64,000 nt of DNA from Isoperla grammatica (GCA_945910005.1 OX246740.1:59718646-59782645); one strand, 5' to 3'; numbered from the stretch's first letter, positions 11,440-23,610 are shown. The notes: a model not told the origin generated them from the letters alone. A program made the numbers and translations.

Positions 11440-12203
11440 GGCCCCAGGGGCAATGGATCTGATTGGCCGACGCCAAATGACGGGTACGCTTGTTATCTGT
11501 GGCGCTAGCAGTGTAGTGTATCGGCCCCAAGTTCAATGGATCTTATTGGTCGACGCCACATGACGGGTACTCTGCGTGTAATGGGGTCCAGCGTTGCTCC
11601 ACGCGAGAGTATTGTTAACAAGATGATGACGCGAGATGCTCGACAGGTCCTTAGTGTGGTAAACATCCCTGGCGAGGTCGGTACACACGATCCTCGCAGC
11701 CCACTGTACGCCACATGACGGGTACTCTGCGTGTAATGGGGTCCAGCGTTGCTCCACGCGAGAGTATTGTTAACAAGATGATGACGCGAGATGCTCGACA
11801 GGTCCTTAGTGTGGTAAACATCCCTGGCGAGGTCGGTACACACGATCCTCGCAGCCCACTGTACGCCACATGACGGGTACTCTGCGTGTAATGGGGTCCA
11901 GCGTTGCTCCACGCGAGAGTATTGTTCACAAGATGATGACGTGAGATGCTCGACAGGTCCTTAGTGTGGTAAACATCCCTGGCGAGGTCGGTACACACGA
12001 TCCTCGCAGCCCACTGTACGCCACATGACGGGTACTCTGCGTGTAATGGGGTCCAGCGTTGCTCCACGCGAGAGTATTGTTAACAAGATGATGACGCGAG
12101 ATGCTCGACAGGTCCTTAGTGTGGTAAACATCCCTGGCGAGGTCGGTACACACGATCCTCGCAGCACACCTTGCTGGCTGCACTACCCACTGTACGCCAC
12201 ATG
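11440..12203 (+). repeat. 155-bp tandem repeat, 4 copies, with a diverged leader duplication
   Basis: Units start with CCACATGACGGGTAC at 11556, 11711, 11866 and 12021. A partial copy follows at about 12186-12203 after a 21-bp insertion. To the left, a diverged 83-bp-spaced duplication (GGCCCCAGGGGCAATGGATC at 11440 and its counterpart at 11523) shares the GACGCCA-ATGACGGGTAC edge and may be the seed of the array. Because 155 is not a multiple of three, the overlapping minus-strand frames rotate between copies, which argues against coding. The third copy differs from its neighbours at two or three bases. Confidence 0.95.
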
Positions 12204-13431
12204 GGAGTCACTCGTTGACCAATCACGGATGCTTTCGAGGTCATATCGTCCATGTGTGACACCCACACATTGCCCCGATTTGTGTCTTGAAATGATTTAA
12301 AATTGAAAACAGTGAACCGAGATATACATCATCCTCTACATACAGTATATTTAATGCGCTTATTGACAATTTCTTTATGCTAATAAATGTTTCCGTTTTG
12401 TAAATGTTCTTATCTTTTGTAATGATTGTGTTGTTGCGAGTTGCAACACGCCTTTCACAACTAAATAACAACATTTGAATAACGTTAAAACAAAGAAACA
12501 TTCTTAAAGATGAGTACGTAATTAAGGTAAGTTTTTTGACAATTTTAAAGCGCTTGAAAACAGTTTTAACAGCCAGTATAGTTTAGGATGGGATTGTACA
12601 GGCGATGCAATGCGCGCAGTGTTGTGTAGTGTGTACCAGCCCGGCCCGGTGCAAAGTGAATGGAGTGTTGTCCAACAGATCTAAGAGGCCCGGCCCTTTG
12701 ATCTCACCGCCTCCCAAAGTACACATGCACCGGCCGTGGGCGTCCGAGCACAGATCGACCCCCGGAGCTAATCATTCGAGATAATTAGCCTGGCCGCGGT
12801 GGCCGCTCCTTGGTTTCATTCTACAACCACTCCTCCATGTCGCACCCCCAGCGCATACTGTGTACTACATCAATATTATTTACCGAAACCTACCCAATAA
12901 GGCATTATTTTCAAGTACTTTTCCTTTTGTAGATAATGTGTACAAAAAATCGTGTTATTCCTAGTTAATCAGTTGGGATACATTTAAATGTTGGACTACC
13001 TTACAGCGTCGAAACATTCGAATATAATATGTCGTTGCTTAAACTATTTTCACCTCATGGTAAAAATAGGCTTATGTTTATTTTATTCCTGATATTATAA
13101 TTTAAATTAATTATAGACAAGCTTGAAATGAAACTGACCTTAGGTACGAATTCGCCAAACTTTGCTAATCTTCGATTTGATAATTTCGGTTTGGTTATAC
13201 TGTGGTATCAACGAACATTAGATACAAAGTGCATGGGGGGCAAATCTCCGATTGACGGTTAATCTCTTGATTGAAAGTTCGGTGAAACCGGACCTTTACA
13301 GAGGTTTTGTACTCTATCGCAGGCATGTTTTAGATTCGAACTGTTCAATGGTGGCAAATTTGAAAATCTAAATATTTAGGATCCATCTTCGAATGATCCA
13401 ACACACAAAACGATGTTGAGATAAACATGTA
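12204..13431. other. Unassigned DNA
   Basis: No gene is recognised. A GC-rich island-like patch lies at about 12600-12850, surrounded by AT-rich DNA. Confidence 0.5.
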
Positions 13432-14645
13432 CTCAATGTTGTTCAGTTACCCAGACAGCAACAGAATCAGCTATTTGGTGGAGGCGCCGGGTCGCGTAGA
13501 TTCACAGCCATTGTCTCCGGGTAGACTTTATTACTCAATGTTGCTCAGCTACCCAGACAGCAACAGAATCAGCTATTTGGTGGCGGCGCCGGGTCGCGTA
13601 GATTCGCAGCCATTGTCTCCAGGTAGACTTTATTACTCAATGTTGCTCAGCTACCCAGACAGCAACAGAATCAGCTATTTGGTGGAGGCGCCGGGTCGCG
13701 TAGATTCACAGCCATTGTCTCCGGGTAGACTTTATTACTCAATGTTGCTCAGCTACCCAGACAGCAACAGAATCAGCTATTTGGTGGAAGCGCCGGGTCG
13801 CGTAGATTCACAGCCATTGTCTCCGGGTAGACTTTATTACTCAATGTTGCTCAGCTACCCAGACAGCAACAGAATCAGCTATTTGGTGGAAGCGCCGGGT
13901 CGCGTAGATTCACAGCCATTGTCTCCGGGTAGACTTTATTACTCAATGTGGCTCAGCTACCCAGACAGCAACAGAATCAGCTATTTGGTGGAGGCGCCGG
14001 GTCGCGTAGATTCACAGCCATTGTCTCCGGGTAGACTTTATTAATCAATGTTGCTCAGCTACCCAGACAGCAACAGAATCAGCTATTTGGTGGATGCGCC
14101 GGCTCGCGTAGATTCACAGCCATTGTCTCCAGGTAGACTTTATTACTCAATGTTGCTCAGCTACCCAGACAGCAACAGAATCAGCTATTTGGTGGATGCG
14201 CCGGCTCGCGTAGATTCACAGCCATTGTCTCCAGGTAGACTTTATTACTAAATGTTGCTCAGCTACCCAGACAGCAACAGAATCAGCTATTTGGTGGAGG
14301 CGCCGGGTCGCGTAGATTCACAGCCATTGTCTCCGGGTAGACTTTATTACTCAATGTTGTTCAGCTACCCAGACAGCAACAGAATCAGCTATTTGGTGGA
14401 GCCGCCGGGTCGCGTAGATTCACAGCCATTGTCTCTGGGTAGACTTTATTACTAAATGTTGCTCAGCTACCCAGACAGCAACAGAATCAGCTATTTGGTG
14501 GAGGCGCCGGGTCGCGTAGATTCACAGCCATTGTCTCCGGGTAGACTTTATTACTCAATGTTGTTCAGCTACCCAGACAGCAACAGAATCAGCTATTTGG
14601 TGGAGGCGCCGGGTCGCGTAGATTCACAGCCATTGTCTCCAGGTA
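13432..14645 (+). repeat. 102-bp minisatellite, 12 copies, in-frame but broken by stops
   Basis: The unit (34 codons, core SYPDSNRISYLVEAPGR) repeats in one frame for the whole array. The frame is cut by TAA at 14042-14044, 14249-14251 and 14453-14455, each at the joint between units. Substitutions among copies include both silent and replacement changes (E/A/D at one position, G/A at the next), with no strong sign of selection on the protein. It is either a non-coding minisatellite or a decayed repeat-protein exon. The last unit is truncated at 14645. Confidence 0.95.
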
Positions 14646-14890
14646 TAACCACGCTACCTTGATATTATAATACTTTAGACCTTCTAGTTTTTTATTAGCC
14701 CTACCTGCTGTTATTGTTTTGCTTTAATTTTTTTTATCGTAATTTCCCGGTTTTATTGTAATATTTTATATGTTTATTTTTATAACTTATATTTAGTTAT
14801 TGTTAGTACGGGTTGGTAATCACTTGTTGTGTTTGCGCGATTTCCGAGTAGGGAGAGGTTTCCACTCGGGCGTTTTCAGTCATTCCCGGA

Positions 14891-15009
14891 ACCCGGAAAC
14901 GTTGGGCTACCCAGAAGAATCCCAACCAGACGATTCCAGAAATTTAGTTAACCCGGAAACGTTGGGCTACCCAGAAGAATCCCAACCAGACGATTCCAGA
15001 AATTTAGTT
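14891..15009 (+). repeat. 60-bp direct duplication, 2 copies
   Basis: Two exact 59-60-bp copies begin ACCCGGAAACGTTGGGC at 14891 and 14951. The plus-strand frame through them is open only because 60 is a multiple of three. Confidence 0.95.
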
Positions 15010-15131
15010 CTACACACGTTCCGAATACACCGAAAATAATAATTAGCTAGTTTAACACAATGAATATTACAATATTTTGATGTACTGTCCCCTCGAGTCA
15101 ATAGCATTAACAGTGTCATTGAGATCGGACA

Positions 15132-15213
15132 AACATTCTGTTGCTAGGCAACGCCACTGTTGAATGTTTGTTAACATTCTGTTGCTAGGCAACGCCACTG
15201 TTGAATGTTTGTT
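15132..15213 (+). repeat. 41-bp direct duplication with X-box-like palindromes
   Basis: Two adjacent 41-bp copies start at 15132 and 15173. Each contains GTTGCTAGGCAAC (15140-15152 and 15181-15193), arms GTTGC/GCAAC around TAG. This resembles the RFX-factor X-box (GTNRCC, 0-3 nt, RGYAAC) with one mismatch. Regulatory use is only a possibility. Confidence 0.9.
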
Positions 15214-15784
15214 TGATTGGTGCGATCATATTCAATCTGTGTCCAAAATGAAGCACGGTCACAAATAGCTACAATCAGAGGCAAGTGTTTGTGGTAAAAA
15301 ACGAAAGTACAACGCTTGTAAACGAAATATTGATGTATGTTTACCACAAAGGGACAACAGAAAGCAAAAATATTATTTTTACAACAGTCTATGCTCAAAC
15401 TACATTTATTTTCCAACTTATACAAGTACGGAGCAAGATCGCTGTATCAAAATTCCGAAACTATGGTAGAAAAAAGATTCCACTACTAAAAATTGAATTG
15501 AAATGTTTTATAGATTTGTGTGTGAAGAATGTGGGTATCCTCCTAATATAACGGACGCAGGAGTGTGATGTACACGCACAGGTAGGCGGGTCGATATTTG
15601 CTGCAAGTGTAGTAATGTCTTCACGTCGGCCCTACCTGATTGGCGGCGAACATCAAAGCCAGGAGACTTATTATCTGAATATTCTAACGATGGTTAATGT
15701 AAAGACACTCACCATACGGGCAACCACTCCATAAATAATAAGCCAAGCACCTACCTCGCTTGGGCCGGTCTCCGCGCCTCGCGC
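15214..15784. other. Unassigned DNA
   Basis: No gene is recognised. The overlapping opposite-strand frames at 15171-15551 have no family motif. Confidence 0.5.
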
Positions 15785-18700
15785 TGTATGCTGTATACTG
15801 TATACGCTGCATGGACGACGGGTCAATTAACACGCGGCCCGGGCATTACACAATCACACCCGTGGAACTATCAGAGTTTAACGCGCTGTATGCTGTATAC
15901 TGTATATACGCTGCATGGACGACGGGTCAATTAACACGCGGCCCGGGCATTACACAATCACACCCGTGGAACTATCAGAGTTTAACGCGCTGTATACTGT
16001 ATACTGTATATACGCTGCATGGACGACGGGTCAATTAACACGCGGCCCGGGCATTACACAATCACACCCGTGGAACTATCAGAGTTTAACGCGCTGTATG
16101 CTGTATACTGTATACTGTATATACGCTGCATGGACGACGGGTCAATTAACACGCGGCCCGGGCATTACACAATCACACCCGTGGAACTATCAGAGTTTAA
16201 CATGCTGTATGCTGTATACTGTATATACGCTGCATGGACGACGGGTCAATTAACACGCGGCCCGGGCATTACACAATCACACCCGTGGAACTATCAGAGT
16301 TTAACGCGCTGTATGCTGTATACTGTATATACGCTGCATGGACGACGGGTCAATTAACACGCGGCCCGGGCATTACACAATCACACCCGTGGAACTATCA
16401 GAGTTTAACATGCTGTATGCTGTATACTGTATATACGCTGCATGGACGACGGGTCAATTAACACGCGGCCCGGGCATTACACAATCACACCCGTGGAACT
16501 ATCAGAGTTTAACGCGCTGTATGCTGTATGCTGTATACGCTGCATGGACGACGGGTCAATTAACACGCGGCCCGGGCATTACACAATCACACCCGTGGAA
16601 CTATCAGAGTTTAACGCGCTGTATACTGTATACTGTATATACGCTGCATGGACGACGGGTCAATTAACACGCGGCCCGGGCATTACACAATCACACCCGT
16701 GGAACTATCAGAGTTTAACGCGCTGTATACTGTATACTGTATATACGCTGCATGGACGACGGGTCAATTAACACGCGGCCCGGGCATTACACAATCACAC
16801 CCGTGGAACTATCAGAGTTTAACGCGCTGTATACTGTATACTGTATATACGCTGCATGGACGACGGGTCAATTAACACGCGGCCCGGGCATTACACAATC
16901 ACACCCGTGGAACTATCAGAGTTTAACGCGCTGTATGCTGTATACTGTATATACGCTGCATGGACGACGGGTCAATTAACACGCGGCCCGGGCATTACAC
17001 AATCACACCCGTGGAACTATCAGAGTTTAACGCGCTGTATGCTGTATACTGTATATACGCTGCATGGACGACGGGTCAATTAACACGCGGCCCGGGCATT
17101 ACACAATCACACCCGTGGAACTATCAGAGTTTAACGCGCTGTATGCTGTATACTGTATACTGTATATACGCTGCGTGGACGACGGGTCAATTAACACGCG
17201 GCCCGGGCATTACACAATCACACCCGTGGAACTATCAGAGTTTAACGCGCTGTATACTGTATACTGTATACTGTATATACGCTGCATGGACGACGGGTCA
17301 ATTAACACGCGGCCCGGGCATTACACAATCACACCCGTGGAACTATCAGAGTTTAACGCGCTGTATACTGTATACTGTATATACGCTGCATGGACGACGG
17401 GTCAATTAACACGCGGCCCGGGCATTACACAATCACACCCGTGGAACTATCAGAGTTTAACGCGCTGTATGCTGTATACTGTATATACGCTGCATGGACG
17501 ACGGGTCAATTAACACGCGGCCCGGGCATTACACAATCACACCCGTGGAACTATCAGAGTTTAACGCGCTGTATGCTGTAAACTGTATATACGCTGCATG
17601 GACGACGGGTCAATTAACACGCGGCCCGGGCATTACACAATCACACCCGTGGAACTATCAGAGTTTAACGCGCTGTATGCTGTATACTGTATACTGTATA
17701 TACGCTGCGTGGACGACGGGTCAATTAACACGCGGCCCGGGCATTACACAATCACACCCGTGGAACTATCAGAGTTTAACGCGCTGTATGCTGTATACTG
17801 TATATACGCTGCATGGACGACGGGTCAATTAACACGCGGCCCGGGCATTACACAATCACACCCGTGGAACTATCAGAGTTTAACGCGCTGTATGCTGTAT
17901 ACTGTATATACGCTGCATGGACGACGGGTCAATTAACACGCGGCCCGGGCATTACACAATCACACCCGTGGAACTATCAGAGTTTAACGCGCTGTATACT
18001 GTATACTGTATATACGCTGCATGGACGACGGGTCAATTAACACGCGGCCCGGGCATTACACAATCACACCCGTGGAACTATCAGAGTTTAACGCGCTGTA
18101 TGCTGTATACTGTATATACGCTGCATGGACGACGGGTCAATTAACACGCGGCCCGGGCATTACACAATCACACCCGTGGAACTATCAGAGTTTAACGCGC
18201 TGTATGCTGTATACTGTATACTGTATATACGCTGCGTGGACGACGGGTCAATTAACACGCGGCCCGGGCATTACACAATCACACCCGTGGAACTATCAGA
18301 GTTTAACGCGCTGTATGCTGTATACTGTATATACGCTGCATGGACGACGGGTCAATTAACACGCGGCCCGGGCATTACACAATCACACCCGTGGAACTAT
18401 CAGAGTTTAACGCGCTGTATGCTGTATACTGTATACTGTATATACGCTGCGTGGACGACGGGTCAATTAACACGCGGCCCGGGCATTACACAATCACACC
18501 CGTGGAACTATCAGAGTTTAACGCGCTGTATACTGTATACTGTATACTGTATATACGCTGCATGGACGACGGGTCAATTAACACGCGGCCCGGGCATTAC
18601 ACAATCACACCCGTGGAACTATCAGAGTTTAACGCGCTGTATACTGTATACTGTATATACGCTGCATGGACGACGGGTCAATTAACACGCGGCCCGGGCA

Positions 18701-19690
18701 TTACACAATCACACCCGTGGAACTATCAGAGTTTAACGCGCTGTATGCTGTATACTGTATATACGCTGCATGGACGACGGGTCAATTAACACGCGGCCCG
18801 GGCATTACACAATCACACCCGTGGAACTATCAGAGTTTAACGCGCTGTATGCTGTATACTGTATATACGCTGCATGGACGACGGGTCAATTAACACGCGG
18901 CCCGGGCATTACACAATCACACCCGTGGAACTATCAGAGTTTAACGCGCTGTATGCTGTATACTGTATACTGTATATACGCTGCGTGGACGACGGGTCAA
19001 TTAACACGCGGCCCGGGCATTACACAATCACACCCGTGGAACTATCAGAGTTTAACGCGCTGTATGCTGTATACTGTATATACGCTGCATGGACGACGGG
19101 TCAATTAACACGCGGCCCGGGCATTACACAATCACACCCGTGGAACTATCAGAGTTTAACGCGCTGTATGCTGTATACTGTATATACGCTGCATGGACGA
19201 CGGGTCAATTAACACGCGGCCCGGGCATTACACAATCACACCCGTGGAACTATCAGAGTTTAACGCGCTGTATACTGTATACTGTATATACGCTGCATGG
19301 ACGACGGGTCAATTAACACGCGGCCCGGGCATTACACAATCACACCCGTGGAACTATCAGAGTTTAACGCGCTGTATGCTGTATACTGTATATACGCTGC
19401 ATGGACGACGGGTCAATTAACACGCGGCCCGGGCATTACACAATCACACCCGTGGAACTATCAGAGTTTAACGCGCTGTATGCTGTATACTGTATACTGT
19501 ATATACGCTGCGTGGACGACGGGTCAATTAACACGCGGCCCGGGCATTACACAATCACACCCGTGGAACTATCAGAGTTTAACGCGCTGTATGCTGTATA
19601 CTGTATATACGCTGCATGGACGACGGGTCAATTAACACGCGGCCCGGGCATTACACAATCACACCCGTGGAACTATCAGAGTTTAACGCG
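15785..19690 (+). repeat. 104/111-bp tandem array, 37 copies
   Basis: The constant part GGACGACGGGTCAATTAACA...CAGAGTTTAACGCG is followed by a variable CTGTATGCTGTATACTGTATAT tract. Most units are 104 bp. Nine are 111 bp because an extra TGTATAC is present, and one is 102 bp. GGACGACGGG occurs 37 times, from about 15813 to 19618. Six of the units that follow a 111-bp step carry GCGTGGACG instead of GCATGGACG, which marks a sub-family. Each unit has a TAA stop in the main frame and the frame shifts with the 104-bp period, so the many short ORFs are not genes. The array ends abruptly at about 19690. Confidence 0.98.
17064..19615 (+). repeat. 1276-bp higher-order duplication inside the 104-bp array
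   Basis: The spacing series of the 12 monomers from 17064 (111,111,104,104,104,111,104,104,104,104,111,104) is repeated exactly by the 12 monomers from 18340. The sequence variants (ATG/GTG, TATACTG/TATGCTG) also follow the same order. The only difference noticed by eye is an A at about 17581 (GTAAACTG versus GTATACTG). A recent tandem duplication of a 12-mer block explains this. Confidence 0.9.
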
Positions 19691-19807
19691 TTTTTATGAC
19701 TGCATTTTGTAATTGTACGCCGGGCTTGGACAAGTGTGACGGTCCTTGTGTTTTAATGAGATCATGATCCAAGTATTATTATTATTTGTTGTGTTACGAC
19801 GTACTCG

Positions 19808-19905
19808 CGAGCTGTGGGCCGTATTAGATCACTGGGGTCTCGTATAAGGGGGCCGGCAAGGAGCCCTCTGTGCGGACACCGGTCACCCAGTCCACCAGTG
19901 AGGCC
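19808..19905 (+). repeat. Partial 143-bp repeat unit (left flank)
   Basis: From GAGCTGTGGGCC to CACCGGTCACC this matches the units at 22833-23118, except for a missing 14 bp after GGGCC and a 12-bp insertion before GAGGCC. It stops at GAGGCC, exactly where the foldback-like element begins. Confidence 0.85.
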
Positions 19906-20079
19906 GGTGTAACTGAATAGTATATTACCACCGGAATACGTTTACTGTAGTAATACTGTGCCGGCCCGACATTACCGAGTAGTTAACGTGTGCTGGTCCC
20001 ACATTACTAAAAGCTGAATTGCAGCTGGAACAGTATTACTATGTATAGAATAGTTTTAACTATCTTTTAACACACGGAT

Positions 20080-21045
20080 AGTAATAATACACCGGAACAA
20101 CAATACTATTGTCAGGTATCGTAGTTATAATGGAATTGATAACGGTATAGGGTGACCGAAAAGAGATCGGCCGTATAGTAATCCAGTGATGGCCTTATTA
20201 CTAAATACATAGATACAGTTTACTCAATATCGCCTGATTAGGGTACAGGGTGTTCCAAAAAGAAGATAAGTACTGTTCAGGAGCCGGCCTTATATTACTA
20301 ACAGCCTATAAGTAAGGTATCGTAATAAATACGTACACACAATTCACTCATATCACATGATAATGGTATAGGGATAGGGTGTCCCAAAAGACAAACTCCG
20401 TAGTAACCAGGTGCCGACCTAATATTACTATAAGGTTTAAATTAAGGTTTCGTAATTAATACGTACATACCATTCATTCATATCACCTGATAATGGTATA
20501 GGGTGTCCCAAAAGAGAAGATGCGTAGAAATCAGGAGCCGGCCTAATATTACTATAAGGTTTAAATTAAGATATTGTAATTAATACGTACATACACTTAA
20601 TTCACATCACCTGATAATGATATAGGGTGTCCCAAAAGACAAGATACTTAGTAATCAGGTGCCGGCCTAATATTACTATAAGGGTTAAATTAAGATATCG
20701 TAATTAATAAGTACATACACTTAATTCACATCACATGATATTGGTACAGGGTGTCCCAAAAGACAAGATACGTAGTAATCAGGTGCCCACCTAATATTAC
20801 TATAAGGTTTAATTAAATTAAGATATCGTAATTAACAAGTACATACACTTAATTCACATCACATGATATTGGTACAGGGTGTCCCAAAAGACAAGATACG
20901 TAGTAATCAGGTGCCGGCCTAATATAACTATAAGGTTTTAATTAAGATATCGTAATTAATACGGATAAACACTTAATTCACATCACCTAATAATGGAAGG
21001 GTGGGTGTCCCAAAATAGAAGCTCCGTAGTAATCAGGTTATTATT
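20080..21045 (-). repeat. Left arm: ~125-bp units, about 8 copies
   Basis: Units carry CCTGATAATGGTATAGGGTG then TCCCAAAAG at 20381, 20504, 20629, 20753, 20881 and 21007, with two diverged copies at about 20145 and 20251. Between them run AATCAGGTGCCGGCC and an AT-rich segment. Confidence 0.9.
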
Positions 21046-21056
21046 AACTATTAAGC

Positions 21057-22640
21057 CTTTTGAACCACCCTGTACCCTTATCAGGTTATAATGAAATGAA
21101 TATATTTTTTTACTAACAAACTGTTTAATGTTAACATTGTTGTATTATGGAGCTAGCACCTATTACTTTTTTGCGTTTTGAACCACCCTGTACCCTTATC
21201 AGGTAATAATAAAATGAATAAATATTTTTATAAACGTCCTGTTTATTGTTCAATATTGTGGTAATATAGAGCTTACAGCCTATTACTAGGTAACCTTTTG
21301 GACCCCTTTGTTCTTATCAGGTGATGATGAGTTAAATGTTTGTTTTTATTAACATACTTCTTAATATCAACACTGTAGTATTATTGGGCTAGCACCCTAT
21401 TACTATTTGACCTTTTGAACCACCCTGTACCCTTATCAGGTGATAATGAGTTAAATGTTTGTTCAACACTGTAATATTATGGGGCTAGCACCCTATTACT
21501 ATTTGACCTTTTGAACCACCCTGTACCTTATCAGGTGATAACAAGTTGAATGTATTTATTTTTCAACACTGTAGTATTATTGGGCTACCACCCTATTACT
21601 ATTTGACCTTTTGAATTACCCTGTACCCTTATCAGGTGATAATGAGTTAAATGATTGTTTTTATTAACATACGGTACTTCCTTAATACACACACTGTAGT
21701 ATTATTGGGCTAGCACCCTTTACTATTTGACCTTTTGAACCACCCTGTACCCTTATCAGGTGATAATGAGTTAAATGATTGTTTTTATTAACATACTTCT
21801 TTAATATACACACTATAGTATTATGGGGCTAGCACCCTATTAATATTTGGCCTTTTGAACCACCCTGTACCTTATCAGGTGATAATGAGTTAAATGATTG
21901 TTTTTATTAACATGCTTCTTTAATATCCACACTATAGTATTATGGGGCTAGCACCCTATTACTATTTGACCTTTTGAACCACCCTGTACCTTATCAGGTG
22001 ATAATAAGTTGAATGTATTTATTGTTCAACACTGTAGTATTATGGGGCTAGCACCCTATTACTATTTTACCTTTTGAACCACCCTGTACCTTATCAGGTG
22101 ATAATTAGTTAAATGATTGTTTTTATTAACATACTTCTTTAATATCAACGCTGTAGTATTATTGGGCTAGCACCCTATTACTATTTGGCCTTTTAAACCA
22201 CCCTGTACCTTATCAGGTGATAATGAGTTAAATGATTGTTTTTATTAACATACTTCTTAAATATCCACACTGTAGTATTATGGGGCTAGCACCCTATTAC
22301 TATTTGGCCTTTTGAACCACCCTGTACCGTATCAGGTGTTAATGAGTTAAATGATTGTTTTTATTAACATACTTCTTTAATATCCACACTGTAGTATTAT
22401 GGGGATAATGAGTTAAATGATTGTTTTTATTAACATACTTCTTTAATATCCACACTGTAGTATTATGGGGCTAGCACCCTAATACTATTTGGCCTTTTGA
22501 ACCACCCTGTACCGTATCAGGTGTTAATGAGTTAAATGATTGTTTTTATTAACATACTTCTTTAATATCCACACTGTAGTATTATGGGGCTAGCACCCTA
22601 TTACTATTATGCTACCTTGCATTTTGGACCACCCTATACT
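21057..22640 (+). repeat. Right arm: ~97/120-bp units, about 14 copies
   Basis: Units read CCTTTTGAACCACCCTGTAC, TTATCAGGTGATAA, an AT-rich spacer, then GGGCTAGCACCCTATTACTA. This is the inverse of the left-arm unit. Some copies are ~97 bp because the spacer lost about 24 bp, and one 183-bp interval near 22400 holds a partial extra copy. Confidence 0.9.
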
Positions 22641-22832
22641 ATTAGTAAGTGTAGTAATAATATTTCTTTGTTGATCTGTACAATGTTAAAATATAGGTAA
22701 AATTATTCCGGTGCTGGTAATATGGTTACAGCAGTTGACTGGAACCGGTTTACTCTTTAGTAAACGTTTGCTGGTCCTGTATTACTAAAGGGTAAAGCTG
22801 AGCCTTGGTAAAGATATTCCATGACACCGGGC

Positions 22833-23162
22833 CGCGTGCTACTGCAAGGCTAATCGCGACGCCGACAAAGCGTGAGAGCTGTGGGCCATATGACGTAGGC
22901 CGTATCAGATCACTGGGGTCTCGTATAAGGGGGCCGGCAAGGAGCCCTCTGTGCGGACACCGGTCACCGAGGCCCCGCGTGCTACTGCAAGGCTAATCGC
23001 GACGCCGACAAAGCGTGAGAGCTGTGGGCCGTATGACGTAGGCCGTATCAGATCACTGGGGTCTCGTATAAGGGGGCCGGCAAGGAGCCCTCTGTGCGGA
23101 CACCGGTCACCGAGGCCCCGCGTGCTACTGCAAGGCTAATCGCGACGCCGACAAAGCGTGAG
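22833..23162 (+). repeat. 143-bp direct repeat, 2.3 copies
   Basis: CGCGTGCTACTGCAAGGC starts at 22833, 22976 and 23119; the third copy stops near 23162. The units are almost identical. Their frames are open because the repeat is GC-rich, and nothing suggests a protein. Confidence 0.95.
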
Positions 23163-23610
23163 AGCGATGCGACCCCGGGGGTCCTTCCTGTGGCCGCGCG
23201 CCGCTGTTTGGGAGTGTGGTGATAACAAACCATAAACAACAGCCCGGGCGGGCCCTAACTCATCGACGCAGACCACACGAGGACAACTATACCTCGTCTG
23301 GGCCAGGGGGAGAACTTGGCCCACGACATAAGGTCCTTCCCTTTTTTCTTCCCTCCCGTAAACCCCTTTTAATTTAAATCCTATCACTGGTCCCTTTCCT
23401 CTAATCTTTCCCCGAGTCATATGACCTTGCTGTCGATTACGCCGTAAAACTATAAAACATAATTATAATAACTACAAAGATTATAATAAATACATACTGA
23501 CTTGACTATGCCTAAAAACTCCTTCATATTTCTATTTCTATCGCCAGAACTCGCGTGTGTTCGCATGATTGATGTTTCATCCTTGCCATTGCCCATCGGT
23601 TTGGGTTGTT

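Larger units (their letters stand above)
19904..22830. mobile_element. Foldback-like element of two inverted tandem arrays, 2.9 kb
   Basis: The left end begins CCGGTGT (19904) and the right end finishes ACACCGG (22830). The inverted match continues imperfectly for about 30 bp (GAATA and TTACCA shared), with a second matching block further in (TAGTAATAC near 19950 and its inverse near 22775). Inside, a left array (20080-21045) and a right array (21057-22640) hold the same ~120-bp unit in opposite orientation, separated by only about 10 bp. There is no coding frame. The flanks are pieces of one 143-bp repeat, with GGCC at both joints as a possible 3-4-bp target duplication. The structure recalls foldback transposons, a known class with repeat-built inverted arms. 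The superfamily is not assigned. Confidence 0.8.

Noticed and set aside
11505..12183. Minus-strand ORFs with repeated RIVCTDLARDVYHTKDL
   Set aside because: The 155-bp unit rotates frames, so the same peptide appears in all three registers; this is typical of non-coding repeats.
18125..18685. 186-codon ORF in the 104-bp array
   Set aside because: It is one of about thirty overlapping frames that shift with the 104/111-bp period; no single frame persists through the array.
22833..23118. Two 143-bp units with similar plus-strand ORFs
   Set aside because: The frames start at a non-ATG codon and simply follow the GC-rich repeat; there is no domain.
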